Shown: positions 40,256-51,950, counted from the first letter of the stretch. The stretch: 64,000 nucleotides of DNA from Ctenosaura bakeri (GCA_948474755.1 CAOLHI010003147.1:62001-126000), one strand, 5' to 3'. Program-made: numbers and translations. The notes: generated by a model not told the origin, from the letters alone.

Positions 40256-43121
40256 TCAAAGCACTCCCGACAGATGGCCATCAAGCCTCTGCTTAAAAAC
40301 CTCCGAAGAAGGAGACTCCACTGCACTCTGAGGCAGCATATTCCACCACCGGACAGCCCTGACTGTCAGGAAGTTCTTCCTGAGGTTCAGGTGGAATCTC
40401 CTTTCCTGCAGCTTGAATCCATTGCTCCTTGTCCTGGTCTCTGGAGCAGCAGAAAACAAGCCCTCTCCTTCCTCTACATGGCATCCCTTCAAATATTTAA
40501 ACATGGCTATCATGTCCCCTCTTAACCTTCTCTTCTGCAGACTAAACATACCCAGCTCTCTAAGTCTATCCTCATAGGGCATGGCTTCCAGGCCTCTCAC
40601 CATTTTGGTCGCCCTCCTCTGGACTTGCTCCAGCTTGACCATGTCCTTCTTGAATTGGGGTGCCCAGAACTGGACACAGTATTCAAGATGAGGTCTAACC
40701 AAAGCAGGGTAGAGTGGTACCAGTACCTCCCTCGATCTAGACACCATACTCCTATTGATGCAGCCGAGAATTGCATTGGCTTTCTTGGCTGCCGCATCAC
40801 ACTGCTGACTCATGTTCAGCTTCCGGTCTGTGAAGACTCCTAGATCCCTTTCACACGTACTGCTATCCAGCCACGTGTTCCCCATCCTATATTTCTGTAT
40901 TCCATTTTTTCTACCTAAGTGGAGGACCTTACACTTTGTTGAATTTCATTTTGTTAGCTTTGACCCAGCTCTCCAATCTATCCAGGTCATTTTGAATTTT
41001 GATCCTGTCCTCTGGCGTATTAGCAACCCCTCCCAATTTGGTGTCATCTGCAAATTTGATGAGCATGCCCTCTATTCCTTCATCCAAGTCATTGATAAAA
41101 ATATTGAACAGCACTGGGCCGAGGACAGAACCCTGTGGCACCCCACTAGTCACTTCTCTCCAGGATGAAAAGCAGCTATTTGTGATCACCCTTTGGGTTC
41201 GGTCGGTCAACCAATTACAAATCCACATAACAGTAGCCCTGTCCAGCCCACATTTTACTAGCTTCGTTGCAAGAATGTCATGGGGAACTTTGTCAAAGGC
41301 CTTACTTAAATCAAGGTATGCTACATCCACAGCATTCCCTTCATCTATCAAGCTAGTAACTCTATCATAAAAAGAGATAAGATTAGTCTGGCATGACTTA
41401 TTTTTGAGAAATTCATGTTGACTTCTCGTGATTACCGCGTTGCTTTCCAAGTGATTAGAAACTGACTGCTTATTGATCTGCTCCAGGATCTTTCCGGGTA
41501 CTGATGTCAGGCTGACTGGGCGATAATTATTTGGGTCCTCTTTTTTCCCTTCTTGAAGATGGGGATAACATTTGCTCTCTTCCAGTCTGCTGGAACTTCT
41601 CCTGTCCTCCAAGATTTCTCAAAAATTATAGCAAGCGGTTCCGAAATGACCTCTGCCAGCTCTTTTAATATCCTAGGATGCAATTCATCTGGCCCTGGAG
41701 ACTTGAATTCATCCAGTGTGGCCAGGTATTCCTGTACCACCTCTCTACCTGTTATGTGCCTCATTTCCTCTCTTCCTCCCCTGCTCCCCAACCGCCAGGT
41801 TGAGTGCTTGTATCCTTCTGTGAAAAAACTCAGGCAAAGAAGGTGTTAAGTAGTTCTGCCTTTTCTCTTCCCCCTGTGAGTAATTCGCCATCTTCTCTGT
41901 GCAGCGACCCTATCGTCTCCTTCTTTTTCCTTTTGCTGTGGGCATATTTAAAAAAGCCCTTTTTATTGTTTTTAATGTCTCTGGCCAGCCTAAGTTCGTT
42001 CTGTGCTTTAGCCTTTCTGACCTCCTCCCTACATCTCCTAGCTACTTGCTTAAATTCTTCTTTGGTGGTTTCCCCCTTCTTCCATTTCCTATACATGTTT
42101 CTCTTGACTCTTAGCTCAGCTGAGAGTTCTTTAGTCAACCATTCTGGTTTCTTCAGATGCCTTCCATTTTTCCTCCTTATTGGCACAGTTTTAGACTGTG
42201 CCTTCAGTATCTCCTTATTAAGGAACTCCCATGCCTCCTGAACTCCTTTCCCTTTCACTATTCCTGACCACGGAATTCCAGCCAGCAGCTCCCTCAGTTT
42301 ACAGAAGTCCGCTTTTTTAAAATCTTAAGATGAGTGCCTGGCTACACTTATCTTCTCCTTCCCACTGAATGCCAAATTCCAATAGAACATGGTCATTCCC
42401 CCCTAAAGATCCAACCACTTCTACCTCATTAACAAGGTCATCCCTGTTGGTCAGGATCAGATCTAGAATATTTGATCCCCCTGTGGCCTCTTCCACCTTC
42501 TGGACCATGAAGTTGTCTGCAAGACAAGCAAGAAACTTACTGGACCTTGCTGTCTTGGCAGTTTGACTGCCAACATATATCTGGGTAATTGAAATCTCCT
42601 ATTATTACTGTATCTCTCCTTTTTCAATGTGCAGTCATTTGGTTGAGGAAGGTGTCATCAAAGTCCTTAGTCTGGGTTGAAGGTCTGTAGTAAACCCCCA
42701 CCAGAATATCCCTATTGTTTCTCACTCCCTTAATTCTTACCCAGATGCTCTCGACCTGGCTTTCTGGGTTTAAGTCCCGGATCTTTTCACAGGTGAAAAC
42801 ATCCTTGACATACAAGGCTATTCCTTCTCCTTTCTTGTTTGGTCTGTTTTTACAAAATAGGCTATACCCCTCTATTCCTATGTTCCAGTCATGAGACTCA
42901 TCCCACCAGGTCTCAGTGATGCCTATCAAATCATATTTATTTTGTTGTACTAGGAGTTCAAGTTCATCCTGCTTGTTTCCCATACTCCGTGCATTAGTGT
43001 AGAGACACTTAAGTCCCTGGGCCCTTTCTGCAAGTCCTGTACTATAGTTTCTACTCCTCCCACCATTTGCCGCTTGTACTACTTGTCTAATATCATTTGG
43101 GCCTTTTCCCCCTGCGCTCAC
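40256..43121 (-). pseudogene. CR1 ORF2 (endonuclease–RT), frameshifted
   Basis: Pieces on the minus strand: endonuclease 43121–42624 (CLYTNARSMGNKQDELE, GITETWWDESHDW, GVYYRPS) and 42508–42317 (LDLILTN, GNDHVLLEF); linker 42258–41830; RT 41791–41507 ([31 protein letters not shown]) and 41612–40929 ([62 protein letters not shown]); C-terminal region 40885–40256 ([10 protein letters not shown]). The FADD active site is intact, but stops and frameshifts prevent one product. Confidence 0.88.
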
Positions 43122-43165
43122 CGAGTCCTTGCCCGGAATAATATTGTCTCCCTCCCCAACGGAAC

Positions 43166-43828
43166 TTAGTTTAAAGACTTCTTAATCCTCCTTGCGAGAC
43201 TGTTTGCAAAAACATTCCTGCCAAGTTTTGTGAGGTGCAGCCCATCCCTTGCCAGAAGCCCGCGTTCATGGAAATTCAGGCCATGTTCCAAAAACCCAAA
43301 CCGTTGTGCGCGGCACCATGTGCGGAGCCAGTTGTTGACCTCCGCTATTGCCCTTTCCCTACGTGTGCCATATCCTTGAACAGGGAGGAGAGATGAAATG
43401 ACCACCTGCGCACCAAGGCCCTTAAGCTTCGTCCCCATAAGCTCGTAGTCCTTTGTGATGTGGTAAAAGCTGCTCCTCGCAGTGTCATTGGTTCCAACAT
43501 GAACCAAAATGAGGGGCTCATGGTCAGTGGGCTTGACCAGCCTGGTTAGCCTCTCCATTATGTGGTTGATCCTGGCCCCAGGAAGACAGCAGACCTCTCG
43601 ATTGAGCTTGTCCGGTTTGCAAATTGCTGGTTCAATTCCTCTGAGCAAGGAGTCCCCAACAACCAGAACTCGCCTCCTCTGAGGCTTGTCCAGGGCTCCT
43701 CGACAAGCATGTTCTTCTAGGACTGCCTGGGCATTCTGTTGAGGCTGGGAGTGTTGATCTAGTCCCTGTTGCAACTTCTGAGTGTTTGCATCATTAATGG
43801 AATGGGTTAGACCAGTTTTTCTGGGCAT
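43166..43828 (-). CDS. CR1 ORF1 protein with SGNH-esterase domain
   Basis: 220 codons from ATG. Motifs of SGNH hydrolases are in order: VVGDSLLRGIE (block I, Ser), PGARINHI, HVGTNDTARS (block III, Gly-x-Asn-Asp) and ARDGLHLTKLG (block V, Asp-x-x-His). A related esterase domain is known in ORF1 of CR1/L3-group LINEs. All catalytic motifs are present. It may lack an N-terminal part compared with longer CR1 ORF1 proteins. Confidence 0.82.
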   Translation of the reverse strand: MPRKTGLTHSINDANTQKLQQGLDQHSQPQQNAQAVLEEHACRGALDKPQRRRVLVVGDSLLRGIEPAICKPDKLNREVCCLPGARINHIMERLTRLVKPTDHEPLILVHVGTNDTARSSFYHITKDYELMGTKLKGLGAQVVISSLLPVQGYGTRRERAIAEVNNWLRTWCRAQRFGFLEHGLNFHERGLLARDGLHLTKLGRNVFANSLARRIKKSLN

Positions 43829-44058
43829 GACTTACCAAATCCTTGGGATTTAGAAGACGAGAAAGCTGAGGTTTATTGATGAAGCCCATACTTTTCATGC
43901 AGGTGGTCCCAGACTTGTACCCTGGCAATTCTCCTTAACATTGGGTTGGGTAATACCTCCAATTCTGTTTTTGCAGTTGCCAGTGCCCCCAGACTCCCTG
44001 GACCATTATTTTCCTCTCTGTGTGTTTATGCCTGTGCCTTATTTATTTATTCATTTAC

Positions 44059-44434
44059 CATATTGACTTGTGTATAAGTCAACCTCATGAATAAGTCGAG
44101 AGCAGATTTGGGGGCCATAATTAAGGGATTTTGACATGGCCTGTGGATAAGTTGAGGGCTGTTCCATGGAGAGGAAAAAGCGCAAGCACTACCTCAGAGT
44201 GCCACCTGCCCATGGCCACCACTGCTGCCATTTTTCCGCCCAGGCATTCAAAAAGTCCAGAAGTGGTGACATGGTGGAGAGAGTAGAGGAAGGAGAGTCA
44301 GTGCTTCTTTTATGTCCTCCCAGAACAGATTAAGCTCTTACCTTTTGCAACTCTATTCAGAGAAGGAGATGTTTCCTTTTTGGTAGGTGTTAAGGCACAG
44401 TACTTACATTGACTCATGGCTAAGTCAATTCAGG
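44059..44434. repeat. Unnamed dispersed repeat, left part, target of DIRS copy 3
   Basis: Starts ccatattgacttgtgtataa gtcaacctcatgaataagtc and shows repeated 'taagtc' units. The sequence resumes beyond DIRS copy 3 at 49905 (tttgggtcaatttttgactt), whose end is weakly inverse to this start. Probably a non-autonomous DNA element; family not named. Confidence 0.4.
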
Positions 44435-44592
44435 TTCTTCTTCGTGGTCTCTGTGCCTCACACACTAGGAGCTTTCGCGCATGCGCGGTAGCGTTCAGAA
44501 GATTCTAGAGCTTAGTAGCTTGGCGGGAACCCCTCCCCCAGGCCGATACTGCGCATGCTCAGCCCGCCGAGCAACGGTCGCTCCTCCGTTCT
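44435..44592 (+). repeat. DIRS copy 3 left terminal repeat
   Basis: Includes cacacactaggagctttcgc, gcgcatgcgcggtagcg (a full NRF1-type palindrome) and cctcccccaggcc, down to ctccgttct. Inverse of about 49720–49862. Confidence 0.88.
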
Positions 44593-44828
44593 TTCTCGTC
44601 TGCCGTAGCAAACAGAAGGTTCTTCTTAGTGGCTTGATTGCTTTTCTTGGCGTTTTTTGGCTTGACTAACGGACTTTCAGACTCTGACTACGGCTTTGGA
44701 TAACGGACTTGATTTGGTATTTCGAACCCCCTCCCATTTTTCTCCCTTTCTTCACTTTTCTCCGACTTCTTCGCCTTCTCGGACTTCTCCTCCTCGAGTT
44801 TTTCTCCCCCGCCTTAGACTCCCAGTCT

Positions 44829-47227
44829 ATGTTGGCCCTCTTCAAAAAGTGTATTACTTGTGGTCGGAAAGTCACCCTGTCCAACAAACACCGCGAGTGC
44901 CTCTTCTTTGTTTGGGGGAAACCCACAACGTACAGGCCTGTTCTATTTGTCGAGAGTTCACATCTCAAACTCTCCGAAACCGCTCGTCAAGGCTAAAGTC
45001 ACATTGTTGGGAGGAGTCCTTATGAGCAAAAGAACAGCCCAAGGCCCGCGTCGTTATGTCTGAAAAATCAACAGCTGGACAACCAACAACCATTCCATCA
45101 ACGGCGTCAGCGTCTGCCGCACCATCCACCTTGTTGGTACCGGGCTTGGTACTGACATCGAGAATCTCCTCGTTAACGAGGATTCCGAAGTTGTCAGCGG
45201 CCGCTAAGACAACTCAGGAGGCACCTGCGGGCTCGCAGGCTTCTAAGTCATCTAGACCTCCAACAGCCGCTCAACAGAAATGTCCTGCTACCCAGGACGT
45301 CGGCAAGGAGAAGGAGAAGGAGAAGAAGAAGAAGAAGGAGAAGAGGTGCTCCCCTTCTAAGGAGTCCCGCCTCCCCACACCTCCACCGATGCAGCTTGCT
45401 GGGGATCCAGGAGAGCAGTCGGACCAACAAGAGGTCCTTGAAGTGTCAGACGAGGAGCAGACTGTGGAGGTCTTGCCCTCAGATCCGCCCGTTCTGATGG
45501 CTGCGGTACCCCTGCCGAGTCACCGCAGGTCGGTAGACCACTGGGAGGAGGTTATGGCCCAACACTGGCCTTCGCCCAGGCACCGGGCAGCCTCTGGCAG
45601 GAGCAAGTCCCGCTCTCCCGAGTGGAGAGTCAGGCCTCCAACACCGCGCCACTGAGATGTGCCCTTAGAGAGGATCCACTCTCGCCTTTCTACCGACTCG
45701 CTGTATACCTCCGCCTCCTATCTCGGACGGTATGGTCGAGAACACCAGTGGCGCGAGTATCCGGGATCATACCTATCCTACTTGCCATCTTATAGGAATA
45801 GCTACCACCCTGATCCGAGGCGCTGGTCACCTTATCGGCGATCCTGTTTGCCCTCAAGAGAAGGCCATTACTCCAGGTATCAGAGGTCGCCAAGTCGATC
45901 ACTCTCTCCACGCCACCGGAGATCCAGGGAGCCCACACCCCGCTATAGGACGGTGTCGCCTCCCCCAAGGTTTACGTCAGCTGCAACCCGACCAGTGTCG
46001 GAATCCACCCAGACACAGGCGACGGTGCCGACCACGATGGTCACGCAGGCGAACGAGCGAGCACGGACGGCTGTAGTGCCCATCACCGTAATGCTGACAC
46101 CTCAGCCTGCAGCGCTGACCATGTTACCGTCGACAGTACCGGTAACGACTGCGACACCAGCGGTTACTCTGGCCCTACCTCCCTGTAAACCATCCAGGGA
46201 GAGGTCTGCTGAGAGATCTCCGATTCACTCCTCCCAGTCATACGACTCAGACTCGGAATCCGATGACTCTACACCAACATCTCATGAGTCACCTCCTTTG
46301 GGCTTCGGAGATCCGGGATCCGAGTCGGCACCGGAGGACGTGAAACAATTTTCTGCCATCCTCCTTCATATGGCTACTGCGCTTGGCCTAAAGGTCGCGG
46401 ATCCAGCTCCAACGGTGGAGGACCCAGTCTTCCAGTATGTGGATACATGTCCACCATCCATCGCACTGTTGCCTTTCCTGCCGGCGCTCATGGAGGCCTT
46501 GAAACACCCATGGGCCAAACCAGCTTCTGCTCAGCGTATTCCACACCGGCTGGAACACTTGTACCGTACGCAGAAGGAGGATGCAGAGTTTCTTTTCAGC
46601 CACCCGGTACCGAACTCGATTGTCGTCGAGTCTGCCCAGACCAAAGGTGGCAAGAGGGCACACACCACCCCGCCAGACCGCGAAGGCTGTAGGCTGGACA
46701 CCCTCGGCAGGAGGTTTTACACCGCTTCCTCCCTGATTGCCAGGGTCTCCAATACGCAGGCGTGTCTGGCAGCCTACCTCAGAAGTCTGCTCGACCGGTT
46801 CTGCCCACTCCTGGCTAACCTGCCGGAAGAGAGCCGTGCAAGTGCCACTCAGTTCTTCAACGAGGCGGTGGCACTTGCTAATCAGCAGATTATCTCGTCG
46901 AGGCGCACCGTGGAGGTTGCCTCAAGAATAATGGTCGGCTCCGTGGCCCTTCAATGGTACACGTGGCTTAGATTGTCGGGGTTGCAAGAGGATAGTCGGA
47001 GGAGGATCGAGGACCTCCCCTTCGACGGCCAGGGACTATTCCATGCCACGACTGACGAGGCCATGGATAATGTTGTTAAGGCGCGCCTGACCACCAAGAA
47101 GATGGGTGTATATCTACCATCTCAGCCTCACCGTTCCTTCAGTTCCCGACCATCGTGGCACAGGCCGTCGTCCTCCTCCTTCCAACAGCGGTCTCCTCGA
47201 CATACGTCAACCGCCTCGTCAGCTTGA
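44829..47227 (+). pseudogene. DIRS gag-like ORF1, copy 3, broken
   Basis: Starts MLALFKKCITCGRKVTLSN, then shifts frame at about 44910 inside the second CxxC. From 45056 to 47227 one frame is open except for a TGA at 45653–45655. It keeps the Lys-rich run (KEKEKEKKKKKEKR), the Arg/Ser-rich part, SPPLGFGDP and the helical C-terminus to [15 protein letters not shown] further frame change near 47200 removes the usual KSRF end. Confidence 0.85.
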
Positions 47228-49196
47228 AGACCTTTCCGGAGACGCCCATCCTCCTCTTCGAAAAAGTCTTCATCTGGGACGAAGTCTCAGTTTTGACCGC
47301 CTTCGCAGGTCGCCACCGCATCCCAACCTTCAGCCTGCCAGCAGTCTTCGAAGATCAACCGAGCCTGGCCAGACACCTCGCCAAGTGGCGTCACGTCACC
47401 ACGGACTCTTGGGTTCTTTCCATCGTCCATCTTGGCTACACCATAGAATTTCAAGATATTCCACCGCGAGGCGTCTGCTATTCCACCCCGGCCAGCTCGG
47501 CTCTGCTGGAAGAGATCCAGTCCCTACTTCAAAAAGGGGCGATTGAGGAGCTTCTGTCTTCAGCCAGAACCACCGGCTTCTTCTCCCGGTACTTCACGGT
47601 ACTGAAGACAGACGGAACCCTGCGGCCTGTCCTAGACCTCAGAGGGGTGAACGACTACATCCGCCCCAAGAGGTTCAAGATGGTCGTGCTATCCTCGATC
47701 CTGCCTTTCCTTCGACGAGGGGACTGGTTTGCCTCCATCAATCTTCGGGATGCTTACTTCCACATTGCCATTCACCCGCAGCACAGACGATACCTATGGT
47801 TCGCGGTCGACAGCACCTGTTACCAATACAGGGTGCTGCCGTTCGGACTCTCTACCGCGCCCAGGGTCTTCACCAAATGCATGGCCCCAGTGGTATCATA
47901 CCTGCGGACGAAGGGCGTCTCCATCTATCCCTACCTAGACGACTGGCTGTTGGTGGCGTCCTGCAGACAAAAACTCTACAACGACATCCACCGGACACTC
48001 ACACTTCTCACCCATCTCGGTCTCCGGGTCAACCCGAAGAAGTCCCACCTCGAGCCCACGAGGGAGCTAGACTTCATCGGTGCAACTCTAGACTCGGTAT
48101 CGGCGAAGGCCTACTTACCGATGGACCGTGCACAGACGATTCGTCAGGCTGTGTCTACTGTCCTCAACGCCCCGACGGTAACAATGAGGAGAATCCAGCA
48201 GCCCCTCCACTACCACCGTGACCTACCTCTCCAGGCTCCGTGCACGGCCTCTACAACACTGGTTCATCCGGGTTTTTGACCCACTGTTGGATGACCAGAG
48301 ATGTCTCCTGTGACTGCCTCTGCAGGTGCGGTGCTCCCTGCTGTGGTGTCAGTCCTACAACCACCTCCTGTCAGGCATGCCCTTCTGGGAGTTGATTCCG
48401 CAGATCACGGTGACGACAGACGCCTCCCTCTTCGGATGGGGAGCTCACTGTGGCAATCTCAGGGTCCGGGGCCGGTGGATCGATGACGAGACCAGCCTCC
48501 ACATCAACGCCCTCAAGTTGCTCGCCATCTGGAAAGCTCTGAGGGCCTTTTGCCACCTTGTTACTGGCTGTACGGTGTTGATCCTGACAGACAACACAAC
48601 GGCGGTCTGCTGTGTCAACAGGCAAGGAGGAACTCATTCGACTACCCTCCTCAACATAGCCCTCGATCTATGGAACTGGTGCGTCTCGCTTCGAATCCAT
48701 CCTGTGGCGGTTCACCTGGCCAGGCAGGAGAACACCACAGCAGACGCCCTCAGCAGGGACACCTTCCCACCACGAGTGGTCCCTCTCCAGCAAGGCATTC
48801 CAGATGATACGAGACCGGTGGGGTGAGCCAATGATCAGCCTCTTCGCTACCAGCCAGAACGCGAAGTGCCATCGGTACTGTTCGAGGGCCGGTCGCAATC
48901 GTGATTCCATAGGTGATGCCTTCCAGTTCAGGTGGAACGAAGGACTCCTCTACGCATTCCCTCCGTTTCCCCTCCTGGGCAGAGCGATATTGAAGATCCT
49001 TGCGGACCGAGCCAACATCGTCCTCATAGCTCCGTACTGGCCGAGGCAGCACTGGTTCAGCCCCCTGCTTGAGGCCGCAGGCGGTCGACTACTCAGGTTC
49101 CCAATGACACTGCATCTCCTGTCGCACTCCAACAGTCTCGTGCTCCACCTGGATCTGCCGCTCCTGGCCCTCCATGCCTGGCGGATATCGCCCTAG
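47155..49196 (+). pseudogene. DIRS RT–RNase H and MT-position domain, copy 3, frameshifted
   Basis: RT frame open from GTG 47155 to 48279 with [37 protein letters not shown] and intact [11 protein letters not shown] gap and frame change near 48215–48320 remove the block around the ALGLHG position. RNase H 48326–48826 keeps all acids: TTDASLFGWGAH, ALKLLAI (Glu replaced by Lys), [10 protein letters not shown] and [10 protein letters not shown]. The downstream domain 48804–49196 is open and gives the best view of that region: [56 protein letters not shown]. Confidence 0.84.
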
Positions 49197-49199
49197 ACA

Positions 49200-49543
49200 A
49201 CCCCGTCATCGGTCTTGGAAGGAGTCAACACGCCGCAATTATCATTATAAGTGTAAGGCGTCAAAGAGGCCACAAAGTATCCACCCAGCGTTTCTCGAAA
49301 TGGGTGGTCCAGACTATCCACCTGGTGTACAAGCTCGCTAAGAAGCCTCCGCCAGACTTGCTCCGGGCTCATTCAACCAGAGCCGTGGCGACATCTGCAG
49401 CCCTCCTCCAAGGAGTTGACCTGCAGGAACTCTGCTGTGTGACGACCTGGTCCCAGCCATCAACCTGGACTGGCTGGACTGCCAGTCCTGTTGAGATGCT
49501 CGTTTTGGATGTGCTGTGCTGGCTTCTGTACTATAGGACCTGA
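49200..49543 (+). pseudogene. DIRS tyrosine recombinase remnant, copy 3
   Basis: After the first ~50 nt (NYHYK-like) the gene jumps to the part after block I ([20 protein letters not shown]), so the first catalytic Arg is lost. [15 protein letters not shown] remains, but FVRHY is rearranged to STWTGWTAS, so Tyr is also lost. Cannot encode an active enzyme. Confidence 0.85.
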
Positions 49544-49573
49544 CCCACCGTCCAACCGGTAAGCTACACAGTC

Positions 49574-49670
49574 TCCTAGTGTGTGAGGCACAGAGACCAC
49601 GAAGAAGAAGAACAGGTTGCTTACCTGTAACTGTGGTTCTTCGAGTGGTCATTTGTGCCCTCACACACAC
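49574..49670. repeat. DIRS copy 3 internal complementary region
   Basis: cctagtgtgtgaggcacaga … cgaagaagaagaacaggttg … cgagtggtcatttgtgccct: inverse of the left tip joined to the inverse of the right tip. One extra GAA at the joint, as in copy 2. Confidence 0.88.
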
Positions 49671-49719
49671 CCGCCCAACCGTCTCCTCTTTTTCAGGTCC
49701 CTTATCAGCGGACTACAGA

Positions 49720-49904
49720 ACTGAGGAGCGACCGTTGCTCGGCGGGCGGAGCATGCGCAGTACCGGCATGGGGGAGGGGTTCCTGCCAAGCTACTAAGCT
49801 CTAGAATCTTCCGAATGCTACTGCACACACGCGAAAGATCCTAGTGTGTGAGGGCACAGATGACCACTCGAAGAACCACAGTTGCAGGTAAGCAACCTGT
49901 TCTT
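49720..49904 (-). repeat. DIRS copy 3 right terminal repeat
   Basis: agaactgaggagcgaccgtt … gggggaggggttcctgccaa … aaagatcctagtgtgtgagg, then the right-specific tail ending gcaggtaagcaacctgttctt. Confidence 0.88.
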
Positions 49905-49979
49905 TTTGGGTCAATTTTTGACTTGATTTTATAGACTTTTAGAGTATGTACATTATAGCCTGCTTTTCTCACACAAGGA

Positions 49980-50172
49980 ACCCAAAGCAGCTCACACCCT
50001 ACATTGAAACAGTACAGCTAAAACATTCTGAAATATAAAAATTAAAAAGCATTAAATATAACTCATTTAAAAACATTAGTTTGAAATGATTAAAAACACA
50101 TTGAATCCAATGCATTCCAGTACCCCAACCAGTTGAAAACCAAAGGCCTGCATAAATAGAGGGATCTTCAAG
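49980..50172. other. ZHX1 intron 1, no gene
   Basis: AT-rich non-coding DNA after DIRS copy 3 and the host repeat end (about 49945). Confidence 0.4.
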
Positions 50173-50387
50173 TGGCCTGTTGATTTATGGCAACTCTATA
50201 AATTTACAGTAGTCTAGTTTTCTTAGGCAAGGAATACTTGGAGGTGGTTTGCTAATACCTTATTCTGAAATAAAGTCTACAGCACCTGGTATTCTTTGGT
50301 GTTTCCCCACCCAAGTAGTAACCGGGCCTGATTCTGTTTGGTTTTTTAGATCAGACAAGCTCTGGTGCCTTCAGATGTTTAGACTCC
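50173..50387 (-). repeat. Dispersed repeat, second SINE-like family
   Basis: Same ordered blocks as 29340–29578. Orientation is given only to match that copy. Confidence 0.5.
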
Positions 50388-50429
50388 TCTTCTAAATAGT
50401 GAATAGCCTCTCTTGGAAGCCTCTGGCAG

Positions 50430-50640
50430 CAACAGTTCATTTTTTTTAAACAGGAGGCACCCCTCTCCATTTGACATTTTAAAAAATCCCATTCTTCCAG
50501 CCACCTCTGTTTTAGGATTTTTGTTTGTTCTTGTTTTCAATGCTTGCCATCCGTATGGGCTGCAGAGGGTCCCAAGGCAGAAAATTGGACCCCTCCAAGA
50601 CCTACCACATTCTCCCACCCATCACTTAAAAGGACCCTAG
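50430..50640. repeat. Unnamed dispersed repeat, shared with 63320–63640
   Basis: Shares 'ccgtatgggctgcagagggt' / 'ccgtgtggccccaagatgat' and 'ggcagaaaattgg' followed by a cacattctcccaccc / ccactcacccataa end. Non-coding. Confidence 0.35.
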
Positions 50641-50644
50641 GTAG

Positions 50645-51855
50645 CTGAATATAAGAAGGAGCTTTGTCTGAGATTCTAGAGCCACCTAGTTAGAGTAGAT
50701 GGTACTGATCTAGATGGAGAAATAGGTCAATGTAGTGTAAAGCGGTTTCTGATCCTAGCTTGGAAAAGTTCCTTTATTGGACTACAACTCTCAGAATCTA
50801 GTAGCCATACTGGCTGGGCCATCCCAAGCAATTAAGCCCCCAAAAGTAACTTTTCTAGGCCCTGCTTCTGCTCTTCCCCCAAAAGATGTTGCCTTGTCGA
50901 GACATCAGACTTTCAGATTAATATTTAATCTATTAAATTAGTTATGTGTGTGGTGGTTCTCGATTGGCCCAGGCACAGATATGGCTGTTAAAGCCACAGC
51001 CAAAAATCTTGTAAAGTTGCAGTACTTTCCGTGGGTTGCTTCAGTTTGGAGAGGTTGAGTAATAACCACAAAGCACAAACAACCAATCTTGAAAGGTTTC
51101 CTCCTCCCTTCAACCCAAATCTTAAACTGAAAAGCTTGATTTCATGCATGCACCAGTACTAGTAAAAAAAGCCTCGACTGGCGAAACTGACACCAGTAAA
51201 TGGTGTTGAGTTGACACAGATTCCTGCAGAATAAAAATATTTGAAATCTCCTGCTAAGTAAGTAGAAATTAAGACAACTAGGAATTTGACTGTGCTGCCT
51301 TTTTGTTAATCATTTGGTGGTGTGGATTTTTTTTTTCTTTTAAAGGGAATGAATGCCTGTGTATTAAGTTAACAATTCATGCTCACTAACAAGTCTGCAA
51401 AAGTTGTAAGCCACTGGTTTTAATTTTATTGTCTTCTCTTTTTTTATGCACATACACTTAGCTTGGTTTGCACCAATGGTTCTAAAATGCTGACTAGAAC
51501 TTCTGGGAATTATAATTCCACAGCACCTTGGGACTCAAGTTTGGGTATAAATCCAGAGACAAAATGCTGAGTAAGAAAACGGACTGTACCAAGGCATTTG
51601 TGTTAATTTCTTCCTACTTTAAAAACCAATTGCCATCCCAAAATCAAGACAACAGGTAAAAATCAGGGCTAGAACCTTTGTGATTGTTCTGCTACCTGAA
51701 TGCTGTCAAGTTTTCACTTGGTTTTTGCTTTATACAGTTAAACATTCAAACATGGTACAGTATCTAGAGCTTGGGAAAGCTCTTTTTCGGATTGATCTGT
51801 AATTCTCAGAATCCCCTCAACCAGCATGGCATCTGGCTGATTGTAATCTTGAGTA
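50645..51855. other. ZHX1 intron 1, no gene
   Basis: 50645–50755 looks like the 3' part of the tRNA-type SINE ('ctgatctagatggagaaata'). 50765–50830 and 51475–51530 contain the common 'ggactacaactctcagaatc' motif of an unnamed repeat. Nothing else seen. Confidence 0.45.
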
Positions 51856-51950
51856 TCACACACTCTCAGCCCCAGAAAACCCTGTGAAAGGGTTGCTTTA
51901 GGACTGTCATAATTAGAAAACAACTTGAAGGCATACAGCAACAACAGCAA
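51856..51950 (+). repeat. SINE 3' part (Sauria-like)
   Basis: cacacactctcagccccaga, aaaccctgtgaaagggttgc and caacttgaaggcatacagca. The head is missing. Confidence 0.65.

Larger units (their letters stand above)
40167..43850 (-). mobile_element. CR1 LINE, nearly full length, frameshifted
   Basis: Minus-strand element of about 3.7 kb ending in the CR1 microsatellite (aatcatagaatcacagaatc at 40167–40186). In order from the 5' side: ORF1 with an esterase-like domain, then ORF2 endonuclease, RT and the CR1 C-terminal region, broken by frameshifts. Most of ORF2 can be read through in pieces of 60–230 codons, so it is much younger than the other CR1 pieces here. The 5' limit is approximate. It lies in ZHX1 intron 1, antisense to the gene. 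Confidence 0.9.
44435..49904 (+). mobile_element. DIRS-superfamily retrotransposon, copy 3 (recombinase deleted)
   Basis: 5.47 kb, same layout: left repeat from TTCTTCTTCGTGG at 44435, internal complementary region about 49574–49670, right repeat about 49720–49904 ending CCTGTTCTT. Gag and RT regions are well preserved in long frames. About 0.65 kb of the recombinase gene is missing near 49254. It lies inside an older repeat in ZHX1 intron 1. Confidence 0.94.
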
